A DNA stretch of 64,000 nucleotides from Actinacidiphila alni (GCF_900112845.1 NZ_FONG01000009.1:186001-250000); one strand, 5' to 3'. Counted from the first letter of the stretch, positions 9,384-18,158 are shown. Translations and numbers: made by a program. The notes: generated from the sequence alone by a model not told the origin.

Positions 9384-9418
9384 GGGCCGCGCGGTCGGGG
9401 TGACCGGCCGCGCGGCCC
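9384..9418 (-). terminator. Intra-operon hairpin between livK and livH
   Basis: An 11-bp perfect inverted repeat, GGGCCGCGCGG (9384-9394) and CCGCGCGGCCC (9408-9418), with a 13-base loop, lies in the 110-bp gap after livK. In many ABC operons a hairpin after the binding-protein gene stabilises its mRNA or partly terminates transcription, so that binding protein is made in excess over permease. That role is inferred from position. Confidence 0.6.
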
Positions 9419-9437
9419 TGGGTGCTACGGGAGTCGG

Positions 9438-10685
9438 TCAGCCGTTGTAGGTGCCGCTCTTCACTGCTGCCCACGCACCGTTCTTGACCTGGTACACGGT
9501 GAGCTGCTTGTTGGTGGTGTCGCCGAATTCGTCGAAGGAGACGTGTCCGGCGATGCCGTCGAAGTCGGCCTTCTGGACGGCGTCGACGAGCTTGGCACGG
9601 GCGTCGTTCATGGCGGGGAGCTTGCCGCCGTTGGCGTCCATGACGGTCTTGACGCCCTTGATGATGGCGGTGGCGGCGTCGTAGGAGTAGCCGCCGTAGG
9701 TGCCGTAGTCACCGGGGTACTTCTTCGCCTTGTAGGTGGCGATGAAGTCCTTGGCGCCGGCGAGCGTGGTGACCGGGACGCCGACGGAGGTGGCGAGGTC
9801 GCCCTCGGACGCCTTGCCGGCCGTCTTGATGTAGGTGTCGGAGAACATGCCGTCGCCGCCCATGAGCGGGATGTTGACGCCGGCCGCCTTGAGCTGCTTG
9901 GTGATCAGCTCCGACTCGTCGTACTGGCCGCCGTAGTAGAGGATGTCGGCCTTGGAGTTCTTGATCTTGGTGACCAGCGTCGAGTAGTCGGTGTCACCGG
10001 TGTTGACGTGGTCGGTGCCGGCGATCTTGCCGCCGAGCTTGCCGAACTTGTCCTTGAAGATGCCCGCGAGGCCGGCGCCGTAGGTCTGCTTGTCGTCCAC
10101 GACGAAGGCGCTCTTCTTCTTGAGCGTGTTGTACGCGTAGTCCGCCGCGAAGCCGCCCTGCAGGGCGTCGGTGGTGGCGGTACGGAAGTAGGTCTTGAAC
10201 GGGCGGACCTTCTTGCCGGCGTTCCAGTCCTTGCCCTGCGTCAGGGTGGGGTTGGTGTTGGACGGCGAGATCTCGACCATGTTGGCGGTGTTGAACACCT
10301 GCTGCATGGACTGGGCGACGCCGGAGTTCAGCGGGCCGACGGCGGCGATCACGGTGTTGTCCGCGACGAGCGCCGTGGCGTTCTGCTGGCCGGTGGCGGG
10401 CAGCGCCTTGTCGTCCAGCGCCTTGACCTTGAAGGTGACGCCGGGGACGAGGTTGTTCTTGTTGGCGTCGTCGACCGCGATCTGCACGCCGTACTGGATG
10501 CCGAGGCCGGTGGCCGAGTTCTGCCCGGTAAGCGGAGCGTCGACACCGATGACAACGGTGGTCTTGGCGCTGCCGGTGCTGTCCCCGCTGCCCTTCTTGT
10601 CGTCGTCCCGCGAGCCGCAGGCAGTGAGCGTGAGGGCTCCAGTGGTGAGTACGGCGGTCAGTACAAGCAAGGAACGGTGTCGCAC
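9438..10685 (-). CDS. livK: Branched-chain amino-acid ABC transporter, substrate-binding lipoprotein LivK
   Basis: A 415-residue periplasmic-binding-fold protein of the Leu/Ile/Val-binding type. The signal peptide MRHRSLLVLTAVLTTGALTL ends in the lipobox LTAC with Cys23 as the lipid-modified residue. The mature protein shows VVIGVDAPLTGQNSATGLGI, PLNSGVAQSM and AFVVDDKQTYG. The GTG at 10685 is chosen over an upstream in-frame start because it gives a canonical lipoprotein leader and has AAAGGA seven bases upstream. It is the first gene of the liv operon. Membrane anchoring depends on Lgt, encoded at 28404-29363. Confidence 0.94.
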   Translation of the reverse strand: MRHRSLLVLTAVLTTGALTLTACGSRDDDKKGSGDSTGSAKTTVVIGVDAPLTGQNSATGLGIQYGVQIAVDDANKNNLVPGVTFKVKALDDKALPATGQQNATALVADNTVIAAVGPLNSGVAQSMQQVFNTANMVEISPSNTNPTLTQGKDWNAGKKVRPFKTYFRTATTDALQGGFAADYAYNTLKKKSAFVVDDKQTYGAGLAGIFKDKFGKLGGKIAGTDHVNTGDTDYSTLVTKIKNSKADILYYGGQYDESELITKQLKAAGVNIPLMGGDGMFSDTYIKTAGKASEGDLATSVGVPVTTLAGAKDFIATYKAKKYPGDYGTYGGYSYDAATAIIKGVKTVMDANGGKLPAMNDARAKLVDAVQKADFDGIAGHVSFDEFGDTTNKQLTVYQVKNGAWAAVKSGTYNG

Positions 10686-11109
10686 GATCAGTCCTTTCCC
10701 CTGGCGCGGCCGTCTCTGATGAGACGCCGAGTCGCGCGCTGGAACCCGAACTGACAAATCCGGAGGCGCGGTGACTGGCCGTGACTCTAGGCGCGTGGAG
10801 GGGGGTCGGGCAGAGGTCGAGTGAAGAGTGTGACTGTCTTGTTATGCCGGACGGAAACTCTTGAGGTTCTGCTGAGGTTGTGCGACGGGTTTGGGTGCTT
10901 TGCTCCGGTGTCCGCATGGTGAGAACGCGCACTTCCGCCCCGGCGTCGGCTGCCTGGCGACGGTGCGGCGAGGCCGCGGGGAGGGTGCGATTGGCGCGGG
11001 ATCGGCGGTGTGTGCGCGCTTCCGGTGCCCCTTTTGAATCCGTATTGCGTTCGCGTTACATAGCGTTAAGTTTTTCGAATCGGCAGACGGGGTAGGCGGG
11101 GAAAGGCGT
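10686..11109. promoter_or_regulatory. Non-coding region upstream of livK
   Basis: About 420 bp between the livK start and the pyk terminator without a convincing gene. It contains patches of lower GC (around 10840-10870 and 11041-11075) and must hold the livK promoter on the minus strand. I see no clear -35/-10 pair or recognised riboswitch. A 71-codon plus-strand frame across it has arginine-rich, unrecognisable content and is not supported. Confidence 0.4.
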
Positions 11110-11139
11110 CGCCCCGTCCGGCGAATGCCGAACGGGGCG
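11110..11139 (-). terminator. Terminator downstream of pyk
   Basis: Inverted repeat CGCCCCGTCCGGC (11110-11122), loop GAAT, GCCGAACGGGGCG (11127-11139), with a single mismatch in 13 pairs. It lies 33 bases beyond the pyk stop codon on the minus strand and separates pyk from livK. Confidence 0.8.
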
Positions 11140-11172
11140 TGTTGTGCGCGGGAAGGCTTTCCCGGGTACGGC

Positions 11173-12609
11173 TCAGGATTTCGGCGAATCGTCCTCGCCG
11201 ATGTGGTGCACCCGGACCATGTTGGTGGCGCCGGGCACGCCGGGCGGCGAGCCGGCCGTGATCACCACGACGTCGCCCTTCTTGCAGCGGCCGGTGCGCA
11301 GCAGTTGCTCGTCCACCTGTTGGACCATTTCGTCGGTGGTCTGCACCATCGGGCCGAGGAAGGTCTCCACGCCCCAGGTGAGGTTGAGCTGGGAGCGGGT
11401 GGCCGGTTCCGGGGTGAAGGCCAGCGTCGGGATCGGCGAGCGGTAGCGGGACAGCCGGCGGGCGGTGTCGCCGGACTGGGTGAAGGCGACCAGGAAGCGG
11501 GCGCCGAGGAAGTCGCCCATCTCGGCGGCGGCGCGGGCCACGGCGCCGCCCTGGGTGCGGGGCTTGTTCCGCTCGGTGAGCGGCGGCAGGCCGGTGGCGA
11601 GCACCGCCTCCTCGGCGGCGGTCACGATCCGGGACATCGTCTTGACCGTCTCGATCGGGTACTTGCCGACGCTGGTCTCGCCGGAGAGCATGACGGCGTC
11701 GGTGCCGTCCATCACGGCGTTGGCGACGTCGCTGGCCTCGGCGCGGGTGGGCCGGGAGTTGTCGATCATCGAGTCGAGCATCTGGGTGGCGACGATGACC
11801 GGCTTGGCGTTGCGCTTGGCGAGCTTGATGGCCCGCTTCTGCACGATAGGCACGGCCTCCAGGGGCATTTCGACGCCGAGGTCGCCGCGGGCGACCATGA
11901 TGCCGTCGAAGGCGTCGACGATGCCCTCGAGGGCGTCGACGGCCTGGGGCTTCTCGACCTTGGCGATCACCGGGACCCGGCGGCCCTCCTCCGCCATGAT
12001 CCGCAGCACGTCCTCGACGTCCCGGCCGGTGCGGACGAAGGACAGCGCGATGATGTCGGCGCCGATCCGCAGGCCCCAGCGCAGGTCGCGGATGTCCTTG
12101 TCGGACAGGGCGGGCACGGAGACGGCGACCCCGGGGAGGTTGAGGCCCTTGTTGTCGGAGACCATGCCGCCCTCGATGACCATGGTGTGCACCCGCGGTC
12201 CCTCGACGTCGGTGACCTCCAGGGTGACCCGGCCGTCGTCCACCAGGATCCGCTCACCGCGTGCGACGTCGGCGGACAGGCCCTTGTACGTGGTGCCGCA
12301 GATCTGCTGGTCACCCTCGATGTCGTCCACCGTGATGGTGAACTCGTCACCGCGTTCGAGAAGTACAGGTCCTTCGGCGAAACGGCCGAGCCTGATCTTC
12401 GGACCCTGAAGGTCGACGAGAATGCCCACGCTGCGGCCGGTCTCGTCGGCGGCCTTGCGGACCCGTCGGTAGCGGTCCTCGTGCTCCGCGTACGCTCCAT
12501 GGCTCAGATTCAGGCGGGCCACGTCCATTCCGGCCTCGACCAGTGCTTTGATCTGGTCGTAGGAGTCGGTGGCGGGGCCCAGTGTGCAGACAATTTTGGC
12601 TCGGCGCAT
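11173..12609 (-). CDS. pyk: Pyruvate kinase
   Basis: A 478-residue enzyme converting phosphoenolpyruvate and ADP to pyruvate and ATP, the last step of glycolysis. The N-terminus MRRAKIVCTLGPATDSYDQI and the motifs VARLNLSHG, DLQGPKIRLG, KVEKPQAVDALEGI, DGIMVARGDLGVEMP (active-site loop) and ATQMLDSMI are all present, followed by the C-terminal regulatory domain. Length is normal. The ATG at 12609 is the homology start; the same frame is open upstream but that part is non-homologous. It is monocistronic and divergent from the nucleotidase gene. Confidence 0.97.
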   Translation of the reverse strand: MRRAKIVCTLGPATDSYDQIKALVEAGMDVARLNLSHGAYAEHEDRYRRVRKAADETGRSVGILVDLQGPKIRLGRFAEGPVLLERGDEFTITVDDIEGDQQICGTTYKGLSADVARGERILVDDGRVTLEVTDVEGPRVHTMVIEGGMVSDNKGLNLPGVAVSVPALSDKDIRDLRWGLRIGADIIALSFVRTGRDVEDVLRIMAEEGRRVPVIAKVEKPQAVDALEGIVDAFDGIMVARGDLGVEMPLEAVPIVQKRAIKLAKRNAKPVIVATQMLDSMIDNSRPTRAEASDVANAVMDGTDAVMLSGETSVGKYPIETVKTMSRIVTAAEEAVLATGLPPLTERNKPRTQGGAVARAAAEMGDFLGARFLVAFTQSGDTARRLSRYRSPIPTLAFTPEPATRSQLNLTWGVETFLGPMVQTTDEMVQQVDEQLLRTGRCKKGDVVVITAGSPPGVPGATNMVRVHHIGEDDSPKS

Positions 12610-12886
12610 GTGTCGAGCGTATGACCTACTCGTTGGTAGGGAACACGTTGACGGCAACAGCCCAACGACGGCTGAATTAACGGTTGTTGACAAGTGTTTA
12701 AGTGTGCACTCCCCCGCTCCGATGAGCGCTTCTGTCATTCCCGTGACCGCCCCGCGTCACTTACCGAGTACGTCACGCGGGCGACATCCGCCGGTTACGT
12801 GTGGGGGGTGTCGCCGGGTGGGGCGGCCGGGGCAGAATCTACGCGCGTTGTTCCCAAACGGGGGCCGACGGGATCGAGGAGACGAG

Positions 12887-14725
12887 ATGGCGCTCAACCG
12901 CAGGGACTTCATCAACCGTTCGGCCGCGACGGGGGCCGGGGTGGCGCTCGCCGGCACCGCCGGCGCGGTCGTGGGCGCGAGCCCCGCGGAGGCCGCAGAG
13001 CAGCACGGCAAGGGTCACGGGCACGGGCACGGACACCCGAAGACGTTCAGCCTGCGGGTGCTGGGCACCACCGACCTGCACGGACACGCCCTGAACTGGG
13101 ACTACTTCACCAACGCCGAGTACGACGACGCCACCCACAACGACGTCGGCCTCGCCAAGGTCGCCACTCTCGTGGAGCACGCGCGGGCCGAGAAGGGCCA
13201 CGACCGTACGCTGCTGATCGACGCGGGCGACATCATCCAGGGCACCCAGCTGTCGTACTACTACGCGCGGGTCGAGCCGATCACCGGCGCCCGCAGGGGC
13301 CCGCGGCACCCGATGGCGCTGGCCATGAACCACATGAAGTACGACGCGGCGGCGCTCGGCAACCACGAGTTCAACTACGGCATCCCGCTGCTGCGCGCCT
13401 TCCAGGACCAGTGCGACTTCCCGCTGCTGGCGGCCAACGCGGTGGACGCCAAGACCCTCAAGCCCGCCTTCCCGCCCTACCTGGTCAAGGAGATCTGCGT
13501 CCGCGGCGCCCGCCCGGTCAAGGTCGGCATCCTCGGCCTGACCAACCCCGGCATCGCCATCTGGGACAAGGCCAACGTCCAGGGCAGGATGGCCTTCCCC
13601 GGCCTGGTCGAGCAGGCGAAGATCTATGTCCCGAAGCTGCGGGCGCTCGGCTGCGACGTGGTGATCTGCACCGACCACTCCGGCCTGGACGGCAGCACCT
13701 CCTACGGCGACGCGATCCCGTACCCGGAGAACGCCTCGTCGCTGGTGGCCCAGCAGGTGCCCGGCATCGACGCGATCCTGGTCGGCCACACCCACGTCGA
13801 GCGCCCGCAGACCCTCGTGGTCAACGAGGAGACCGGAAAGACCGTCGTGCTGTCCGAGCCGCTGATGTGGGGCATGCGGCTGAGCGTCTTCGACATCGAC
13901 CTGGAGTTCGACCGCGGCCGCTGGCACGTCACCTCGGTCAAGGCCGAGGTGCGCAACGCCAACACCGTCGACGAGGACCCGGTCGTCGCCAAGCTCGTCC
14001 GCGACGAGCACAACAAGGTCGTGGCGTACGTCAACCAGGTCATCGGCACCTGCACCGCGCAGATGTCGGCGGCGGAGTCCACGTACAAGGACACCCCGAT
14101 CATCGACTTCCTCAACCTGGTGCAGTCCGACACGGTGAAGGCGGCGCTGGCCGGCACCGCGTACGCCGATCTGCCGGTGCTGTCGGAGGCGTCGCCCTTC
14201 TCCAGGACCGCCGTCTTCCCCGCCGGGCCGCTGTCGCTGCGCGATGTGGCGGGCCTGTACGTCTACGAGAACACCCTGGACGCCAAGCTCCTCACCGGCG
14301 CCCAGGTCAAGGACTACCTGGAGTGGTCGGCGGGCTACTTCGTGCAGACCGCGCCGGACGCCCCGGTCGACGTCACGAAGATCACCAACGCCAACAACAC
14401 CCCGGACTACAGCTACGACATCCTCAGCGGCGTCAGCTACGACATCGACATCGCGCAGCCGGCCGGCTCCCGCATCGTCAACCTGACGCACGCGGGCGCG
14501 CCCGTCGACCCGGCGGCGCAGTTCGTGCTCGCGGTCAACAACTACCGCTCCGGCGGCGGCAGCAACTACCCGCACGTGGCCACCGCCCAGTCGGTGTGGT
14601 CCAACTCCGACGAGATCCGCAACACGATCATCGCCTGGGTGCAGGCGCACGGCACCGTCGACCCGTCGACCTTCGGCGGCGACGAGTGGCGGCTCACCCG
14701 CGCCGGAGTGCCGCTGTTCTCGTAG
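12887..14725 (+). CDS. Tat-exported 5'-nucleotidase / 2',3'-cyclic phosphodiesterase family protein
   Basis: A 612-residue calcineurin-like metallophosphatase with a C-terminal nucleotidase domain. The N-terminus has a twin-arginine signal (NRRDFINRS, Arg5-Arg6) ending in AEA, so it is exported folded. Residues 40-50 form a His-Gly-rich linker (HGKGHGHGHGH) that may bind metal. Catalytic motifs are TTDLHGH, DAGDIIQGTQ, LGNHEFNYG and VGHTHVERPQT; the C-terminal domain contains NNYRSGGGSNYP. The likely job is releasing phosphate and nucleosides from extracellular nucleotides. The ATG has GAGGAG upstream. Its last 32 bases overlap the 3' end of the convergent N-hydroxylase gene. Confidence 0.93.
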   Translation: MALNRRDFINRSAATGAGVALAGTAGAVVGASPAEAAEQHGKGHGHGHGHPKTFSLRVLGTTDLHGHALNWDYFTNAEYDDATHNDVGLAKVATLVEHARAEKGHDRTLLIDAGDIIQGTQLSYYYARVEPITGARRGPRHPMALAMNHMKYDAAALGNHEFNYGIPLLRAFQDQCDFPLLAANAVDAKTLKPAFPPYLVKEICVRGARPVKVGILGLTNPGIAIWDKANVQGRMAFPGLVEQAKIYVPKLRALGCDVVICTDHSGLDGSTSYGDAIPYPENASSLVAQQVPGIDAILVGHTHVERPQTLVVNEETGKTVVLSEPLMWGMRLSVFDIDLEFDRGRWHVTSVKAEVRNANTVDEDPVVAKLVRDEHNKVVAYVNQVIGTCTAQMSAAESTYKDTPIIDFLNLVQSDTVKAALAGTAYADLPVLSEASPFSRTAVFPAGPLSLRDVAGLYVYENTLDAKLLTGAQVKDYLEWSAGYFVQTAPDAPVDVTKITNANNTPDYSYDILSGVSYDIDIAQPAGSRIVNLTHAGAPVDPAAQFVLAVNNYRSGGGSNYPHVATAQSVWSNSDEIRNTIIAWVQAHGTVDPSTFGGDEWRLTRAGVPLFS

Positions 14726-16238
14726 GGACGTCACCGGCGGCGGCACCGTCGAGCCCGAAGGTGGTGAAGGCCGTCCTGGCCGGCAGCGGGAAGTGCTCCG
14801 CGCCGGTCAGGAGGCCGGTCAGGTCGTTGAGGATGACCGCCGAGCGCCAGGCGGCCAGGCCCAGGTCGGGCGCGCCGACGCCGTGGCTGTGCCGCTCGGC
14901 GTTCTGCACGTAGATCCGGCCGGTCACGGCCCGGTCCAGCTCCAGCCGGTGCCGCGCGTCGACCTTCGGGCGGTCCGCGGAGTCCCGCTTGAGATACGCG
15001 TCCAGCGGCGCGAGCAACTGGTCGAGCGGGCGCTCCCGGTAGCCGGTGGCCAGCACGACCGCGTCGGTCATCAGCCGGGTACGGGTGCCCTGTTCGACGT
15101 GTTCCAGGTGCAGTTCGATGCTCTGGGTGCCGATCCGGCCCGCGGTGCGCACGCTGACGCCGGGGGTGAGCACGGCGTCCGGCCAGCCGCCGTCCAGGGT
15201 GCGGCGGTACAGCTCGTCGTGGATCGCGGTGATCGTGGCGTCGTCGATGCCACGGTGCAGCTGCCACTGCTGCGGCACCAGCCGGTCCCGTACCGGTTCC
15301 GCGAGGCCGTGGAAGTAGCGCGAGTAGTCCGGTGTGAAGTGCTCAAGGCCCAGCCGGCTGTACTCCATGGGCGCGAAGGCGGGGGTGCGCGCCAGCCACG
15401 TCAGCCGCTCCCGGCCGGCCGGGCGGGACCGCAGCAGGTCGAGGAAGACCTCGGCGCCGGACTGGCCGGAGCCGACGACGGTGATGTGCTCGGCGCCCAG
15501 CAGCCGTTCGCGCTGCTTGACGTAGTCGGCGGAGTGCACGACCGGCACGGTCGGCGCCTCGGCCAGCGGGCGCAGCGGCTCCGGTACGTACGGCGCGGTG
15601 CCGATGCCGATCACCAGGTGCCGGGCGTAGGTGCGGCCGAGTGCCTCGGCCTCGCCGTGCTCGTCCAGATGGGTGTGGTCGACCTCGAACAGGCCGCGGC
15701 CCGGATTCCACCGCACCGCGTCGACCTGCTGCCCGAAGTGCGTACTGGGCAGCGCGTCGGCCGCCCACCGGCAGTAGGCGTCGTATTCGGCGCGGTGCAC
15801 ATGGAAGCGCTCGGCGAAGTAGAACGGGAAGAGCCGCTCGCGGGTCTTGAGCCAGTTCAGGAACGACCAGCGGCTCGCCGGGTCGGCGAGGGTCACCAGG
15901 TCGGCCAGGAACGGCACTTGGAGCGTCGCGCCGTCGATCAGCAGCCCGGGGTGCCACTGGAAGGAGGACCGCTGGTCGTAGAAGGCCGCCGTCAGGTCGG
16001 GCACACCGTCGGCGAGCGCGGCGAGCGAGAGGTTGAACGGGCCGATGCCGATGCCCAGCAGGTCGAAGGGCGCGGGCTGGTCGGCGGGCCTCGGCGGTTC
16101 GGCGGGTGCCTGCGCCTGCGCCGGTACGGAGACGGGTGCCGGTACGGGTGCGGGAGGGGTGACGGGCATGGGCGGGGGTACGGGTGCGGGTCGCGCTGTT
16201 CCTCGCGCCCCGTCCGGAGCGTCGTTGCTGGGGGTCAT
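14694..16238 (-). CDS. FAD/NADPH-dependent amine N-hydroxylase (IucD/PvdA/DesB type)
   Basis: A 514-residue flavoprotein monooxygenase of the siderophore N-hydroxylase family, which adds a hydroxyl to the terminal amine of lysine, ornithine or diamines. The first about 55 residues are a Pro/Ala/Val-rich extension. The FAD motif GIGIGPFNLSLAAL starts at 62, followed by FQWHPGLLIDGATLQVPFL, the NADPH motif VVGSGQSGAEVFLDLL and ATGYR near the end. Its ATG overlaps the decarboxylase stop (ATGA), so the two products are probably made together and the substrate may be the decarboxylase product, such as cadaverine or another diamine. No acyltransferase or siderophore synthetase gene accompanies it in this window. 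Confidence 0.88.
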   Translation of the reverse strand: MTPSNDAPDGARGTARPAPVPPPMPVTPPAPVPAPVSVPAQAQAPAEPPRPADQPAPFDLLGIGIGPFNLSLAALADGVPDLTAAFYDQRSSFQWHPGLLIDGATLQVPFLADLVTLADPASRWSFLNWLKTRERLFPFYFAERFHVHRAEYDAYCRWAADALPSTHFGQQVDAVRWNPGRGLFEVDHTHLDEHGEAEALGRTYARHLVIGIGTAPYVPEPLRPLAEAPTVPVVHSADYVKQRERLLGAEHITVVGSGQSGAEVFLDLLRSRPAGRERLTWLARTPAFAPMEYSRLGLEHFTPDYSRYFHGLAEPVRDRLVPQQWQLHRGIDDATITAIHDELYRRTLDGGWPDAVLTPGVSVRTAGRIGTQSIELHLEHVEQGTRTRLMTDAVVLATGYRERPLDQLLAPLDAYLKRDSADRPKVDARHRLELDRAVTGRIYVQNAERHSHGVGAPDLGLAAWRSAVILNDLTGLLTGAEHFPLPARTAFTTFGLDGAAAGDVPTRTAALRRG

Positions 16239-17692
16239 CGGGGGGTGGTGCCTTCCGTGGTGAAGGGGTGCGTGGGGTGCGGCAGTCGGGGCGGGCCCGG
16301 CTCGTCCGGTGCGGGCGCCGCCGCCACGAGGGCCACGAGTGCGTCGAGGTCGGCGGCGGTCAGCCGCGGATTGAGGAGGGTGGCCTTCAGCCACAGCCGG
16401 CCGCCGGCCCGCGCCCTGCCCAGGACGGCGCGGCCGTCGTACAGCAGCCGGCGGCGCAGCTCGGCGATGTCGTCGTCGGTGGCCTCGCGCGGCCGGAACA
16501 GCACCGTGCTGATCGTGGGGCGCGCGAACAGTTCCAGATCCGGGTGGCGGTCGATGCGTTCGGCCAGTGCGCCGGCCGCGTCGCAGACGGTGTCGACCAG
16601 CGCGCCCAGGCCCGTACGGCCCAGCGCCCGCAGGGTGACGGCGATCTTCAGCACGTCGGGGCGGCGGCTGGTGCGCAGCGAACGGCCCAGCAGATCGGGC
16701 AGGCCGGCCTCGGTGTCGTCGGCCGCGTTCAGATAGTCGGCGCGGTGGCCGAGCGGGTCGAGCGCGGCGCCGTCGGGGACGGCCAGCAGGCCGGCGGCGA
16801 CCGGCTGCCAGCCCAGTTTGTGCAGGTCGAGGGTGACGGAGTGGGCCGCGTCCAGGCCGGCGAGCTTGGCCGTCTCCCGGTCGCTGAACAGCAGCGGGCC
16901 GCCGTAGGCGGCGTCCACGTGCAGTTCGGCGGCGTGCCGGGCGGCGCACTCGGCGAGTGCGGGCAGCGGGTCGATCGCGCCGCTGTCCGTACTGCCCGCG
17001 GTCGCCACCAGCAGCGTGTGCGGTGCGAGTCCGTGGAGTACGCGGTCCACGGCGGCCGGGTCCAGCACGCCGGAGGGGGTGGCCACCACCACCGGGCGCG
17101 GAAGGCCGAGCAGCCAGGCGGCGCGCCGCACACCGTGGTGGGCGTTCGCCCCGCACACCACCTGTACGGGGCGGCGGCCCGCCCGGGCCGCGCGTTCCCT
17201 CGCCAGGAGCAGCGCCATCTGGTTGGACTCGGTGCCGCCCGTCGTCACCAGGGCTTGCGGGGCGTGCGCCGCCGGGTACACCAGGGCGGCCAGCGCCTCG
17301 GTGACGTGCGTCTCCAAGGCGGTGGCCGCCGGGGCCTGGTCCCACGAGTCCAGGGAGGGGTTCAGCGCGGACGCGGCGAGATCGGCCGCCGCCGCGACCG
17401 CCAGGGGCGGGCAGTGCAGGTGGGCCACGCAGTGCGGGTCCGCCGGGTCGGCGGCGCCCGCCGCCATTTCGCGCACCAGGGTGCGCAGTGCTTCCTCGGC
17501 GCCCGTGCCCTCGTCCGGCAGGGCCGGGCCCGTCGCCGCTGTCAGGCGTGCCGCCACCGCTTGCGGGCCGCCGTCCGGCAGGGGGCCGCCGCGGGTTGCC
17601 GCGCCCTCCGCCAGGGCGGCGCACACCGTCTGCGCCAACGCCGCCAATTCCCGCGCTCCTTGGGCGCCTCCCGCCAACCCTGGCTTCCCCAT
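16235..17692 (-). CDS. PLP-dependent group II amino-acid decarboxylase (DesA / diaminobutyrate-decarboxylase type)
   Basis: A 485-residue decarboxylase. The PLP lysine is Lys292 (LDLHKLGWQ); His186 (NAHHGV) stacks on the cofactor, Asp260 (LHVDAAYGG) binds the pyridine nitrogen and TGGTESNQMA is at 151-160. HLHCPPLAV resembles the HLNCP segment of lysine and diaminobutyrate decarboxylases that feed siderophore pathways. Its stop overlaps the hydroxylase start by four bases. The ATG at 17692 is the best homology start, but the ribosome site is weak and upstream starts are possible. A lysine, ornithine or diaminobutyrate substrate is inferred from the partner gene; aromatic amino acids are not excluded. 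Confidence 0.87.
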   Translation of the reverse strand: MGKPGLAGGAQGARELAALAQTVCAALAEGAATRGGPLPDGGPQAVAARLTAATGPALPDEGTGAEEALRTLVREMAAGAADPADPHCVAHLHCPPLAVAAAADLAASALNPSLDSWDQAPAATALETHVTEALAALVYPAAHAPQALVTTGGTESNQMALLLARERAARAGRRPVQVVCGANAHHGVRRAAWLLGLPRPVVVATPSGVLDPAAVDRVLHGLAPHTLLVATAGSTDSGAIDPLPALAECAARHAAELHVDAAYGGPLLFSDRETAKLAGLDAAHSVTLDLHKLGWQPVAAGLLAVPDGAALDPLGHRADYLNAADDTEAGLPDLLGRSLRTSRRPDVLKIAVTLRALGRTGLGALVDTVCDAAGALAERIDRHPDLELFARPTISTVLFRPREATDDDIAELRRRLLYDGRAVLGRARAGGRLWLKATLLNPRLTAADLDALVALVAAAPAPDEPGPPRLPHPTHPFTTEGTTPR

Positions 17693-18158
17693 GTTCCGCC
17701 GCCGCCTGTCCTCGCCCGACCCTCTCTCCCTCAACGACGCGGCCCCGCCCCGGGTATCGCCCCCGGGCCGGGCAGGTCCCACCCGCACGCGCGGGCAACG
17801 TTCACCCTCAAGCGGCTGTGGGCGCCCGACGCCTTGAGGGGCACGACCCCTGTCCCCGCCCCCCTGCGGAAGTGGGTGCCCCTCCAGGGGCGCGAGGACG
17901 CGGCGCGGCGCCGGCGGAAGTGGGTGCCCGATAGGGGCGCGGGGAACTGCGCGCCCAGCCGTAGCGCGCCTTCAGGCGAAAAACCGCCCTCAGCGGGGCA
18001 GACGCTGTTGTTTTGCGACCACCGGCCGGTGGGGGCGGGCCGCGCAGTTCCCCGCGCCCCTAAAAGACCTCGCTCGCCGTCAGGCGAGAAGGCACCGCAC
18101 TCCGCAGGAGACATCACGCACCCCCGACAAGGGATCACGCACCGCCCTCCGCAGGAGA
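17693..18158. repeat. Repeat-rich intergenic region
   Basis: A 466-bp gap between the pepN stop and the decarboxylase start, without a supported gene. It contains a 21-bp perfect inverted repeat (listed separately), two copies of GGAAGTGGGTGCCC about 48 bp apart, the palindrome CGCCTTCAGGCG, and a run of degenerate direct repeats around CTCCGCAGGAGA(CA)TCA(C/G)GCACC between about 18098 and 18180. The promoter of the decarboxylase operon must lie at its left end, but no clear motif is visible. Confidence 0.55.
17933..18061. repeat. 21-bp inverted repeat of a dispersed intergenic family
   Basis: The left arm starts AGGGGCGCGGGGAACTGCGC (17933-17953) and the right arm (18041-18061) is its exact complement over 21 bp, separated by 87 bp. 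The same core, AGGGGCGCGGGGACCTGCGC, forms the terminator at 37053-37095, and a fragment (GTGCCCGATAGGGGC) recurs at about 42419. From memory, such sequences are common between Streptomyces genes. The function may be termination or a miniature repeat; this is inference. Confidence 0.7.

Noticed and set aside
10880..11095. 71-codon plus-strand frame upstream of livK
   Set aside because: No recognisable content, arginine-rich translation and no conserved start signal; it lies in the promoter region.
14694..17798. 1034-codon continuous frame suggesting a giant fusion containing the N-hydroxylase
   Set aside because: The part upstream of the ATG at 16238 is an out-of-frame reading of the decarboxylase gene, which is clear in another frame with an ATGA junction.
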